The notes beneath the pieces are model-generated. The model did not search any database. It saw nothing but the letters and a program-made list of their open reading frames with translations, and had not been told where the DNA came from. Source: Triadica sebifera (taxonomy: Eukaryota; Streptophyta; Magnoliopsida; Malpighiales; Euphorbiaceae). Taken from it: DNA of 64,000 bases. Numbering within the stretch: the first letter of the stretch is position 1; each line of letters begins with the position of its first letter. The position numbers were made by a program, and so were the translations under genes. This document shows positions 36,701 to 48,700 of the stretch, piece after piece. Where the stretch lies: assembly GCA_023653625.1 (NCBI GenBank), contig CM042906.1:1533059-1597058 (forward strand). Direction: 5' to 3'.

Positions 36701-39700
36701 TTTGCTTTGTGCCATTGATTTTATTTTGAAGTTGAAAAATTTGAGCATCATTACCCATTTGCCAATGAGACACGCCAAATTCCATATATATCTTTGCTGT
36801 AGTATTGAGCAATGAGTTTGTTTGGGCAATTGAGGTTGCATGGAGTTTATTTCTAGCGTGAAGATTTTGAAGGAGTGATTTTATTTCTACTTGATTGTAT
36901 ATTTACAAAGAAAAACAAAGAGGTTATATATATAGAATTTAGGAATATGCAGCTGCCTAATTGCTACATTATAGGAATACTAATTGCAACATTATAGGAA
37001 TAATTTACACAATTAATATGACAATAAATAATTTTGGTCCACACTATCTCAAAAGGGAAATATGCGCTAAATATTCTTCAAGGAACGGGCATATTGGATT
37101 GCGAACCTATGGACACCCATATGGATCCAAATGTCAAGTTTCTTCTAGGACAAAAGGAGCCACTAAAAAATCCTAGATAATATCAGAGATTGGTTGGTAA
37201 ACTCAATTATCTCCCTATCATACGCCCAAACATTTTCTTTGCAGTGAGTGTGATTAGTTGGTTTCTTTAAGCTCCATGAGATAGTCATTAGAATATTGTG
37301 ATATGCATTCTTAGATATATCAAGGAAACTCCATGGCAAGGGTATACAAATTGTCAGATATTTAGAGACGTTGATTAGGTAGACTCTCCTTCAGATAGAT
37401 GGTCCACCTTAAGATATTGTGTCATAATGGAGGAAATCTAATATCATGGAAAAATAAAAAGCAAGATGATGTAGCAAGATGAAGTGCAGAAGCAAAATAT
37501 CGTGCCATGTCCCTAGTTGTGAACTTATTTGGTTAAAATAATTACTTGTGATAATCAAGCATCACTATGTATTCCTTCAAATCCAGTCTTCCATGAAAGT
37601 ATGAAGCATATAATGATAGATTGTCACTTCATTAGGCAAAAGATTGAGTTTGGATGCATTGTTACTAGTTTTGTCAATTTGCATGGTAAGTTGACAGATA
37701 TTCTCGCTAAAGCTCTCAGGAGACCTTAGACTGAGTATATTTGCAACAAGCTAAGAGCATATGATATGTACGCTCCAACTTGAGGGGGAGTGTAAGATAT
37801 GCTTGATTCCAGCCATGATATTAGTGATTTTGTTAGCTATATATGGTATAAATAAGCTGTAATTAGGCATAGATTAAGGCTTTAATTAGGCTAATCTTTC
37901 CTATCATGTATATCTCATTCCATGGCAAGGTTTGTTGTATTAAGATAAAGGTATACAAATTGTCAGATATTTAGAGATGTTGATTAGGTAGATTCTCTTT
38001 TAGATAGGTGGTCCACCTTAAGATATTGTGTCATAATGGAGGAAATCTAATATCATGGAAAAATAAAAAGCAAGATGATGTAGCAAGATCAAGTGCAGAA
38101 GCAAAATATTATGCCATAACCTTAGTTACTTGTGAACTTATTTGGTTAAAATAATTACTTGTGATAATCAAGCACCACTATGTATTGTTTCAAATCCAGT
38201 CTTCCATGAAAGCACAAAGCATATAATTATAGATTGTCACTTCATTAGGCAAAAAATTGAGTTTGGATGCATTGTTACTAGTTTTCTCAAGTTGCATGAT
38301 AAGTTGGCAGATATTCTCACTAAAGCCGTCGGGAGACCTTGGATTGAGTATATTAGCAACAAGCTAAGAGCATATGATATGTACGCTCCAGCTTGAGGGG
38401 GAGTGTAAGTTATGCTTGATTCCAGCCATGCTATTAGTGATTGTGCTAGCTATATATGGTATAAATAAGCTGTAATTAGGCCTAGATTAAGGCTTTAATT
38501 AAGCTAATCTTTCCTATTATGTATATGTCATTTTGTATAAATTCCCATTAGCTTGAGGGAATAATGAAGCTCACATATTCAGCCCACCTTTTCTTTCCCT
38601 CTTTTCTTTCTCATTTTCTAGTTTATCAGTAACTATGAACATTGGTTGACAGATCGATATAAGATGGATCCAATCATTGTGTTTTTAAGTTTGTATACTA
38701 CAGATGTGTTTGAGACATGAAATGATGCATGATGCTTGTTTATGCATGTTTGAGACTTAGAGAATTTGTAGTTTCTTACGTTGCTAATGGTTTCATCTTT
38801 AATTTTTTAGGGTGTTCTAAATGTGGTTATGGGAAATGCTGCTGATATTGGAGATGCTATACTTGCAAGTCCACAGGTTTTCAAACCTTAATACTTTTCC
38901 TTGTACTTTTGAAATTTCAAATCATGGTATAATCTCGTTGTGGGTGAAGCAGATATGCAAATAGTTTGAGGCTGAAGTGCTCTTGCTTCATATTGTCTGA
39001 TCCAGGTAAGAAAGATCACATTTACTGGCTCAACGGCTGTGGGAAAGAAGTTGATGGCAGGTGCTGCTGGGACAGTTAAAAGGGTATGCATGAGGCACAA
39101 GTTGATTGATTATTCATTTTTGGAATTCATCTAAAGGCTGACTCCTTTTGCCTTGGTATCCTATAGGTGTCTTTGGAACTTGGTGGTAATGCACCTTGCA
39201 TAGTATTTGATGATGCAGACCTGGATGTGGCAGTGAAAGGATCTGTAAGTTAAAAGTTGTCCTCTATATGTATATGTCAGATTTTTAAGAAAAAATCTAT
39301 TTCCTATTTTAGCTGATTTTATTTGCTGTCAATTTCTATTTTTTAGCCTAAAAATTAGCTAGTTATGGGATTTGCTGATTTTGTGGGATTCCTTATTTTG
39401 TTACTTATTTGGGGTTGTTTCTCTACTATTTAAATGTATTGGTTTCCAATGAAATAATATGGAAGAATTGTTTTTCCTCTAAAACTACATAGTATTAGAG
39501 CCGGATGCCATTTTTTTTTTAACTTCTTTTTAATGATATCATACACATGATTTTAAATAACGGCCGTTACGTTACATAACGGCCGTTATTAAACGGAAAA
39601 TGAACCTCCCGTTACTGTTACACCCGTTATGCCACGCTATTTATTTTTTGCAATGAAAACGGCCGTTACGGCGTTATGTAACGGGTAACACCGTTATATA

Positions 39701-42700
39701 ACCGCGAACAACCGTTACATAATCAATTATTAGACTGATTTTCATGATGGTCTATATTTTGAAATTCCCCATTCCAGTGGTTGTCTAAACCAAACTCTAA
39801 TCCTAAGTCAAACTCTACATTGCCCAAACCCAATTAACAATTCTTATCAGTAACAACCAAGTCAAATTCGTTAAGGGAATTGAAAATTAATGTTTGTTTT
39901 ACATAGTTGCATTTTGTTTTATTTTTAGTGAAATTTAATTGCATCAATGGTTCTTAAGTCTTATCTACATTGACTTGTTTGTTTGTTGGTTGTTAGTATG
40001 CCACTCATTTTGGTGGTAGTAGCATGTTAGATAATGTAATATTCCGAACAATATTTTATACTAGTTTTAATACTTGATGTAATAATGACTTAAATATATG
40101 AACTAAATGTGTTTTCCTTTTGAATTTATGTTAATTAGATAGTTACATTTCTTAATTTTAGTGAATTCCTTTAAAATACATTAATTTCATGAGTTTTGCA
40201 ATTTTTATAAAAAAATTTACGCCGCGGTAGTCCGTTACTGTTACATTACGCCGTTATGCACCCGTTTTCGTTACACACAACTGCGTCCGAGATCACTGCC
40301 GTTACCGCGATTTAAATCTATGATCATACAAGTTAGCGATGGCTGATGCTCAAAGAAATATCACTGAAATTCAGGAGTCTTCTACCAACTCAGATGCGGT
40401 CCCTTTTACCAAAGAGTAATTAGAGTACCTGTATAATTTATTTCAATCTCCAAAACTGTCATTAACTCCATCTTCGTCTTTTGTTCAGCAAGGTAATTCT
40501 CTTGCTACTGCATTTTTTGGTGGTGTTCCTTATCTTGTTTATTCATAGATAATTGATTCCGGCGGGTAGTACTAATAATATGACTGGTTGCTCTAAATTG
40601 TTCTCCTCCTATAATCCTTGTGTAGGAAATAAAAAGGTTAAAATTGTATATGGTTCACTCTCGGTAATTGCTGGGACTAGAACTATTAAACTCATTTCAT
40701 TGATAACCCTTCATGATGTGCTTCTCGTTCTAAATTTGTCTTGTAATTTGTTGTCCATTAGTAAACTTACTTTTGATCATCATTGTCAAGCTAATTTTTA
40801 CCTACCTTATTGTGAATTTAAGGAGTTGATAACGAGAGAAGAAGATTGGCAGTGCTAAATAAAAATATGGACACCATTATTTTGACGATGGACTTGCCTC
40901 AAGTAGACAAAGCCAAAGTACTTGCTTTAATTTTTTTGCTCAAAACAATAACCAATAAGGGGGAGGGGGGGTTGAATGGGTTGATAATTAAAAAATTTGC
41001 TTGAGGTAGTTTTACCAAAGAATGATTTGTGAGAGAGAGAAATTTGACACAAGATTTATAGAAGTTTGGGTATTTTACTAACACTCAAAATGTTACAAAT
41101 GGAGTTTTTCCTAGCTCACTCTTAGTTATGATGTTTTACTCTCTTGGCTAACACCTAATCCAGAAAATTCTTGTGTTTATTAAATCCTTGTGTTTTGATG
41201 GCTCATACAAAAATCCTTACAAATATTTCATCCATAACCCAACTCACTTAAATTCACTTTTGAGTAATTGATTATAATAATGAAACTCTCATCAACCATA
41301 AAGCTTAACAATTTTGAGCAATTATGGTTCTTACAAGATAAAAGATAAGAATGGTAAAATGAATTAAATGCACAAGGCTATACAAGATTAGAAAATTAGA
41401 TGCATTTTTTTACTTGTTTTTCTAATCTTTGGAAGTCATAAATATGTCGTATTTATGCTTCTCTTAACAAATGTAGCCGTTTGCGATGCATTTAATACAA
41501 AAATATCCGTTCAACAACTTTTCCATTCGCGCCTGACAAACAACTCTCTTTTTAGGTTCACAGGCGTGACTGTTTTTCGTAGTGGTGACTGAAGTAGTGA
41601 AGTTGACTGTGAACAGTTCTATCCAGAAATGAGAAGTCTTTCACTGGCGTGACACATTTCTTCATGGGCATGACTTAGTCAAGCTTTACGGGTGGTCCAA
41701 TGCTTTACTACTGTGAATATTTGAAAGAACAGTTTTGGTGTTAATTGATTCATGGGCGTTACTCTAGAGTCATGGGCATGAATTTCTCTTTTCACGGTTG
41801 TGGCGATTCTCTACCATGGCATGACACTGTTCACTGTCGTGAATATATTCTTCACGGGCTTGAATCTTGCTGATTTTCATTCTTTTGAACTTCGAACAAT
41901 TTCAACCTACTTGCTTTATGGTCTTAGGAATGTGTAACCTGTTTAATACACTTAGAACACAAAATGTGGTTAAATTCCTTATTCTTCAATTATTTGTGAT
42001 CATCAAAATGACGGAAATACTCCTCAAGGTTCAACAATCTTCCTCTTTTTGATGGTGACAAATAATTTTGCAATATGTGGCGAAGGATAAATAAATTTAT
42101 TCCCCTCAAAAGATGCTTAATAAATATGAATTATAAAGAGCACAAGGATACCACATTTCAAACCATAAGCATATAAGAAATGAAGTTTCAAAAGAAATTT
42201 AATTAAACAATGATCATAACATTTATGCCAAGTATAAGCATATTCAAGGTATATGTCAAGTATATATTGTTAAGCATATTCAAAGTATATATTAAGCATA
42301 TTGCATTTCTTCTCCCCCTTTGTCACAACCAAAAAGAGACAATCAAGAGAAGAAAATAGACAATATAAAGGAAATCTCATATTTCATTACATAATAAAAA
42401 ATACATATATGAGTTTAAGTACAAACTAGATTTCCTATCTAATGATTCTAAGGAAAAGATATACGAGTCTAAAATTGAGGAAAAGATAAATTATGGCTTG
42501 AAGCCATACTTGCTCGCGAAGACGAGCTACCTTCTTTTCGAGACTATCAACTCTCGACTCCACGAAATCCTTAAGATTCTCTAGCTTCTGATCAATGGAG
42601 TGTTGAATGGAATCCATGCTTGCTTGAAGCATGTCGAGGTGAGGAGTGATAAGTGCCATAAGCTGTGGAGCCATATTCGGTTGAGATGAAGATGCTTCAC

Positions 42701-45700
42701 GAACTATTGGAGCATTTGGTATATCTGTCGAAACATTAGGAGGCTCGACTCTAGCTCTCTTTCTCTCCTGTGGCCCTGGAAGGCTAGCTTTAAAAGCTTC
42801 TGAGTCCTCTGATTCCCATGCAATCTCACTTGCAGGAGTGATAAACCTATAATAGGTGTCATCCTGAAAGAGGATTCTCACCGCAATTCCCATCTTGATG
42901 AAGGATTCAATGTTTAGTTGATCTCTGGAGGATGCTGGGATGATGGTGAAGTTATGATCACTAAGATCCATCAATTTGAGCTTAATTGCTAGATGAGTAA
43001 TATAACCACCTACAAGAATGTCACCTGATGGCTTTGAGGCTATTGACTGAAGATGAGATGCGAACCATCTTGACAGGGCAATTGACTCATTTTTCTGAGG
43101 CATCTCGAACATAAGCAACTCTGATTTCTTGAATTCTTCGTTACTTTCTCCTCGGGCAAAGATTGAGTAAGTCTGGAATCGGTGAATGTAATGGAGGTCC
43201 GGGTTCTTCAACTGAGTGCTCTGTCTTCTTGACATCCCAGCTGCAATCACTACCAAAGTTGTGCCAATCTGGAGAGGGATTAAAATCCTTTGCCTCACTC
43301 ATTTATCAAATATCAAGCCTTCATGTGGTAGCTTGAAGATTTTCATAAATTCCGAGGCTATTAGTGAATTCTCTTGCTTGCAGAGCTGGAAGGAGACCTT
43401 GCCAACAAGAGATATTTGCAAGATACTCAGAAACTCCAGGGTTGGCTCCTTAAATGTGGGCTTGTAGATGTCTACGAATTCCAGCAAACCACATTGCCGA
43501 AGCCAGACTTTCATATCTGATTCAAGGCCAAGAGCCTTGACACAACTCCAATTGAATGTCCGGGTGGACAAAATAGGCCGCTTCTTGAGAGAAACATACT
43601 TATGATGGTGTAGAACATTGAGATGTATAGATCTTTGGGGTCGTGCTCTTTCTTTTCCGTTTGGAGGAACCGGCTTTGGAGGCCATAGTTGGGATTGAAA
43701 TCTTTGGAGAACGAAAGAGGTGAAAAATATCTAGGGTTTGAATCTCGCTTGAACAAAGAAACTTGAGGAAAAATGTATGAAGTTGATGGTTTTGATGTTT
43801 AGATGATGAATCCTGTGAAGATTTTAGGTGAAATGGTGTTTGGAAGGTCGGATTTGGTCAGAAAGGTCAAGTAGGATGCGACTGTTGCAATTTTGAATTG
43901 AGAGAATCGAGAGAAACAGTGATGTTTCAAGCTTTATATTGATCGATTCACGGTCGTGAATAATTGTATTCACGGGAAGGCCAAATAGTGATCTATCTCG
44001 TGGCCAAAGGCATGAACGCTTTTGCCGTTTAAGCATGTTAAGTTCATAACTGTGACATAAAATAGTCACGAGCGTGAAAGAAGATATTCACAGGATTAAA
44101 TCGTGACCTAAGGCGTGAGCCAAAATGTGAACGCTTTTGCTGTTTTTGGCTACTATTTTCATGACCTAAGGCTAAAAAATTAAAACATGATTCAAACAAA
44201 AAGATGTGATACATGATTCCTTACTAAGCAAATTAAACATGCTTTTTCATGACAAATAATCATTCATCACATAATTTGAACATGCAAATCTTCAAATGTA
44301 TGAAATATTACTCAAGGTTCACAATTTGAATATAAAAAATACACAAGTGAGCAAAGTGAATGCTATTCTTGTTAAAAATAATTTTAAGACAATGTGCTCC
44401 CATCAAGCATATCTAGCTCCCTTTTTATAAAACAAAACTTTCATCATTGAGAGGCTTGGTGAAAATGTTAGTCAATTGATTGTTTGTGTCAATAAATTTT
44501 AATACATCACAATTTTGAATGTGATCTCTTATAAAATAATGCCTAATGTCTATATGTTTGCTCTTAGAATATTGAGTGAGATTTTTAGAAAGATTTATAG
44601 TACTAGTATTGTCATATTTAATGGGAATGTGATCAATCTCTTGACCATAATCCTTGAGTTGTTGTCTCATCTAAAGAACTTGATTGCAACAACTCGCCGC
44701 TACATATTCTGACCAAGAAACTAAACATTCACCAATGAAGTGACAAATTCCGGATGTGTTTTTTCCATCTAGAAGACTTCTGGCATAATTGGCATCCAAA
44801 AAACCAATGATATGAAATGAAATGTTTCTAGGGTACCATAAGTCTAAGTGCACTGTGCCTTGTATATATTTTAAAATTCTTTTCACAGCATGCAAATGAG
44901 ATTCTTTAGCACATGATTGAAATCTAGCACATAAGCATACACTGTACATTATATTAGGTCTAGAAGTGTTAAGGTATTAAAGAGATCCGATCGTATCTCT
45001 ATAAAACTTTTCATCTATAGTCTTATCATTTCTATCTTTGTCCAATTTGGTTGATGTGCTCATTAGAGTTTTGACACTTTTACATCATTCAATTCCAAAT
45101 TTCTTTAATAGCTTTTTGGTGTACTTGGATTGGTTGATGAAGATGTCATCTTTGCTTTACTTAATTTAAAAACCAAGAAAGAATTTGATCTCTGCCATCG
45201 TACTCATTTCAAATTCTGTAATCATACATTTAGCAAATTTTTGACAAAATAATTCATTAGTAGATCCAAAAATAATAACATAAATTTGAACAAGCAATAT
45301 GTCATGCTTGTGTTTTTTAATGAAAAGAGTAGTGTTTACATGTCTTTTTGAAAAATTATTTTCTAAAAAAAATGCATTAAGTCTTTCGTAACAAGCTCTT
45401 GGAGTTTGTTTCAGACCATATAAAGCCTTAGAGAGTTTAAATGCATGATTTGGCAATGTATGACTTTCAAAACGGGAGGTTGTTCAACATAAACTTCCTC
45501 CTCTATAAAACTATTTAAAAAAACTATTTTGACATATGTTTGAAAGAGTTTAAAGTTCATGTGGCATGCAAAAGCTAAAAGAATTCTAATTGTTTCTAAT
45601 CTAGCCACTAGAGCATAGCTCTCATCATAATCTATGCCTTCCTCTTGGTTGTACCCTTTGGCAACCAATATAGCTTCATTTCTTAGTTTTTTGACCTTGC

Positions 45701-48700
45701 TTATCTAACTTGTTCCTAAAGACCCATTTACTACCAATGATTGGATAGTCATTAGGTTTTGGAACTAAGGTCCAAGCCTTATTTCTCTCAAATTGGTTGA
45801 GTTCCTCTTGCATTGCAATCACCAAACTCTCATCACTAAGGGACTCATCAATATTCGTTGGCCCAATTTGAGAGACAAAATCTAGATTAGAATCTAAAAA
45901 CTTAAGATTAGATCTAGTATTTACACCCTTGGTGGGATCACCAATGATTTGTTCCATGGGATGGTTTCTTATGAATTTCCATTCCTTTTAAAGCTCTTGG
46001 GTGCCTTGTTCTTGAACTTGAGGTAGTAGATTATTTTGATGCTCCTCTTGTTGTTGCTCTTCTTAATCATTATTATCAGCTCTCTGAGGTCTCACCATTC
46101 TCTTCATGATCAAGACTAAGCTTATATATTGTATCTATAATATTATAAAAAACACTACATTTCATAAGATCGAGTTTACTAGATTTCATCAAAACAACAT
46201 GTATAGACTCTTCTACAACTAATGATCTTTTGTTAAAGACTATAAGTTTTGCTAGTTGTGAAGTATCCTAAGAAGATACCTTCATCGGATTTAGAAGCGA
46301 AATTATTTAGGTTATTCTTGGTATTTAATATAAAACATTTGCATTCAAATACTCTAAAATATGATATAAAAGGTTTTTTTTTCTATTCTATAGCTCAAAA
46401 GAGGTTTTATTTAAAATTAACCTTTTGAAAACTCGGTTAGAAATATAACATGCGGTATTAGTGGCTTTGGCCCAAAAGTAAGTTGATACTCATTGAGTAT
46501 TGTTTTAGACATCTCAATTAGAGTTCTATTTTTCCTTTCATCAACTCAATTTTGTTAAGGTGTTCTGAGAGTTGAAAAATTATGAGAAATACCATATTCT
46601 AAACAAAAATTTTCAAAATTCTTATTTTCAAATTCTTCGCCATGATCACTTTTTATTTTAGGAATAAAATGTCCTTTTTCATTTTGAATTCTTTTAGCAA
46701 AGTTTTTAAGGGATTCAAAGGCATTACTCTTTTGAATTATGGAAATTGCGCAATTAAATCTAGAGTAATCATCAATAATGACAAAAGCATAGTGTTTACC
46801 TCCTCAACTTGCAACTCTAGTATGTCCAAAAAGATCTAAATGTAAAAGTTGTAAAGGTCTAGAGGTATTTACTATATTCTTAGACTTAAATGATGTTTTG
46901 TGTTACTTTCCTCTTTAGTATAGTTCACATGTCTTATTTTTTGCAAATTTGACTTTTGGTAGTCAATCCACTAGCTTTTCTTTGCTAAGACTTTGAATTA
47001 AGTTCGTGCTTGCATAACCAAGCTTTCTATGCCATAGCCAAAATTCATTGCTAATTGTCATAAGACACTTAGAGAAAATGTTTGATAGCTTGTGTAAATC
47101 TATTATGTAAACATTGCCATTTCTATCTCCTTTGAATATCTCTTGACCATTGGAGTGGTCGCAAGATATTAGAGGTAAAAGTGACTTGGTTTCCCTTATT
47201 ACATAATTGATTTAAACTTAATGAATTATGCTTTAAACCATCAACAAACAAAACAGTTTCAATTAAAGAAGCATTATTTAAATCAATTGAGCCAATGCAA
47301 ATTACCTTACTCTTGGCATTGTTTTCAAAGGTTATCTTACCACTATCAATTGAGTGAAAAAGCTTCTATTTCTGGTCATGTGCCTTGAGTATCTACTATC
47401 CACTGACCAAACATTTTCCTTTGATGTGGACTTGAGGCATATCTACAAAATAACAATTTAGGTTTGATTTTTAGGTACCCAAATAAACTTGGGTCCTTAG
47501 GGGTTAACACTAGTAGGTTTCAAATGAGCATTCCTTATAAAACAATATTGGTTTATATGTCAAAGCTTTATGCAATAGTGACATTGTTTAGATTTAAATA
47601 TACTGTTCCACTTTGCAATAAGTTTAGGCTTTACTACTCTTCTAAGTGGAGTATATGCATAATAACATAAATATTCATGTGTTGTGGGTGCTTTCCTTTG
47701 TGCATGCTTCTTGTATAAGAAAACACGATTTGCCTTTTGAGGTTTCCCTTTCGGGCCATGTGATCCTTGGCTACTCTTTTTCTGAGTAGAGGGTTTTATG
47801 TGTGTTTTGTTGTTACCTCTTGGGGCTATTACCTTAATAGTAGAGGTTTGTGGTGTGTTTGATTTAACAAATACGGTTTTAGAGAATGATAATGCTCTAT
47901 TGAAGCCTAGACCATATCTCATTAAGGGAGGTTTTTGAGATATGATTAGAGTGTCTAAACTCTCATTCCCTTTGTGAGATCTAGAAATAGAATTTCTAAG
48001 CTCATCAACCTCATTTTTCAATGCATTATGTTCTTTTAAAAGAGAACTTATTGAGGGTTTTGAGAAAATCTCATCCAATGACTTCTTTAAGGAGTCATTT
48101 GAGGTTTTTAGCTTTTTAACTAAATTTTGAAGGTTATTAAAATCATTTTTGGGTTTAGAGCTATTTTTTCTATAAAGATCAAGTTTCATTTTGTATATTT
48201 CTATTTCAAGGTTTAGTACTTTAACTGTATCATCATTATCATCATCTTCATCAATTAAATCATACAAGTTATCACAAGGTTGGGATGTAGAACATACATC
48301 ATCATTGGAGTTATCCTCAATAGCCATGAAACACAAGTTAGCCACCTCTTCTTCTTCTTCTTCTTCTTCAATGAGTGATGAAGTTTCATCATCTCAAGTG
48401 GCTTTGTGACCCTTTTCTTCTCCTCTTGTATTTCTTGATTGTGGAGCACTCCGATCTAATGCCTCTTCTTCCTACACTCGTAGCACTTGACTTCTGCTTT
48501 GTCTTTGTTAGATGATGAGTTTCTAAGAGGAAATCAGAGGTTCTTTGCTTGTGGTTCTTAATTGAGTCATACTTGTGGGTGATCAACCTCTTGATTCTCC
48601 ATGAAAGCAAGGCTATTTGACTATCTCCTTCATCAACAAACTCTTCATCACTAAGGAGATCTTCATCTATAGGCATTGAGGTTGAAGCTTTAAGTGCTAG

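Larger units (their letters stand above)
33148..37043 (-). mobile_element. Element D: complete short Ty1/copia element (3.9 kb), nested in E
   Basis: Direct repeats 33148-33344 (197 bp, 3' LTR) and 36859-37043 (185 bp, 5' LTR), flanked by a perfect 5-bp duplication CTATC (33143-33147 and 37044-37048). On the minus strand the interior holds a gag zinc knuckle, integrase scraps, RT and RNase H, all degenerate. The polypurine tract is at 33345-33355. The very short LTRs and ~3.5-kb interior mark a small copia lineage or a partly deleted copy. Confidence 0.92.
32569..38575 (+). mobile_element. Element E: rearranged Ty1/copia element, + strand, interrupted by D
   Basis: LTR copies at about 32569-32740 (5') and 38404-38575 (3') share 'tatatggt.taaat', 'tgtaattaggc', and 'cctattatgtatat...tttgtataaattcc.attagct.gagggaata'. 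Between them only the RT and RNase H regions remain; gag, protease and integrase are gone. RT shows VVYVDDIA near 33021-33045, is split at 33147 by element D and resumes at 37049. A segment at 32785-32912 is inverted, and the RNase H plus 3' LTR part is duplicated in tandem. No target duplication could be matched, as expected after rearrangement. Confidence 0.8.
32362..38810 (+). other. SSADH intron 8, filled by elements E and D
   Basis: 6.45 kb, of which 32569-38575 is retroelement. The unique intron remains are about 207 bp at the left and 235 bp at the right. Confidence 0.85.

Noticed and set aside
43511..43756. 81-codon frame overlapping the start of the extra ORF of element G
   Set aside because: It is a different frame over the region where the extra ORF itself reads with basic and conserved segments; kept only as sign of a frameshift near 43620.
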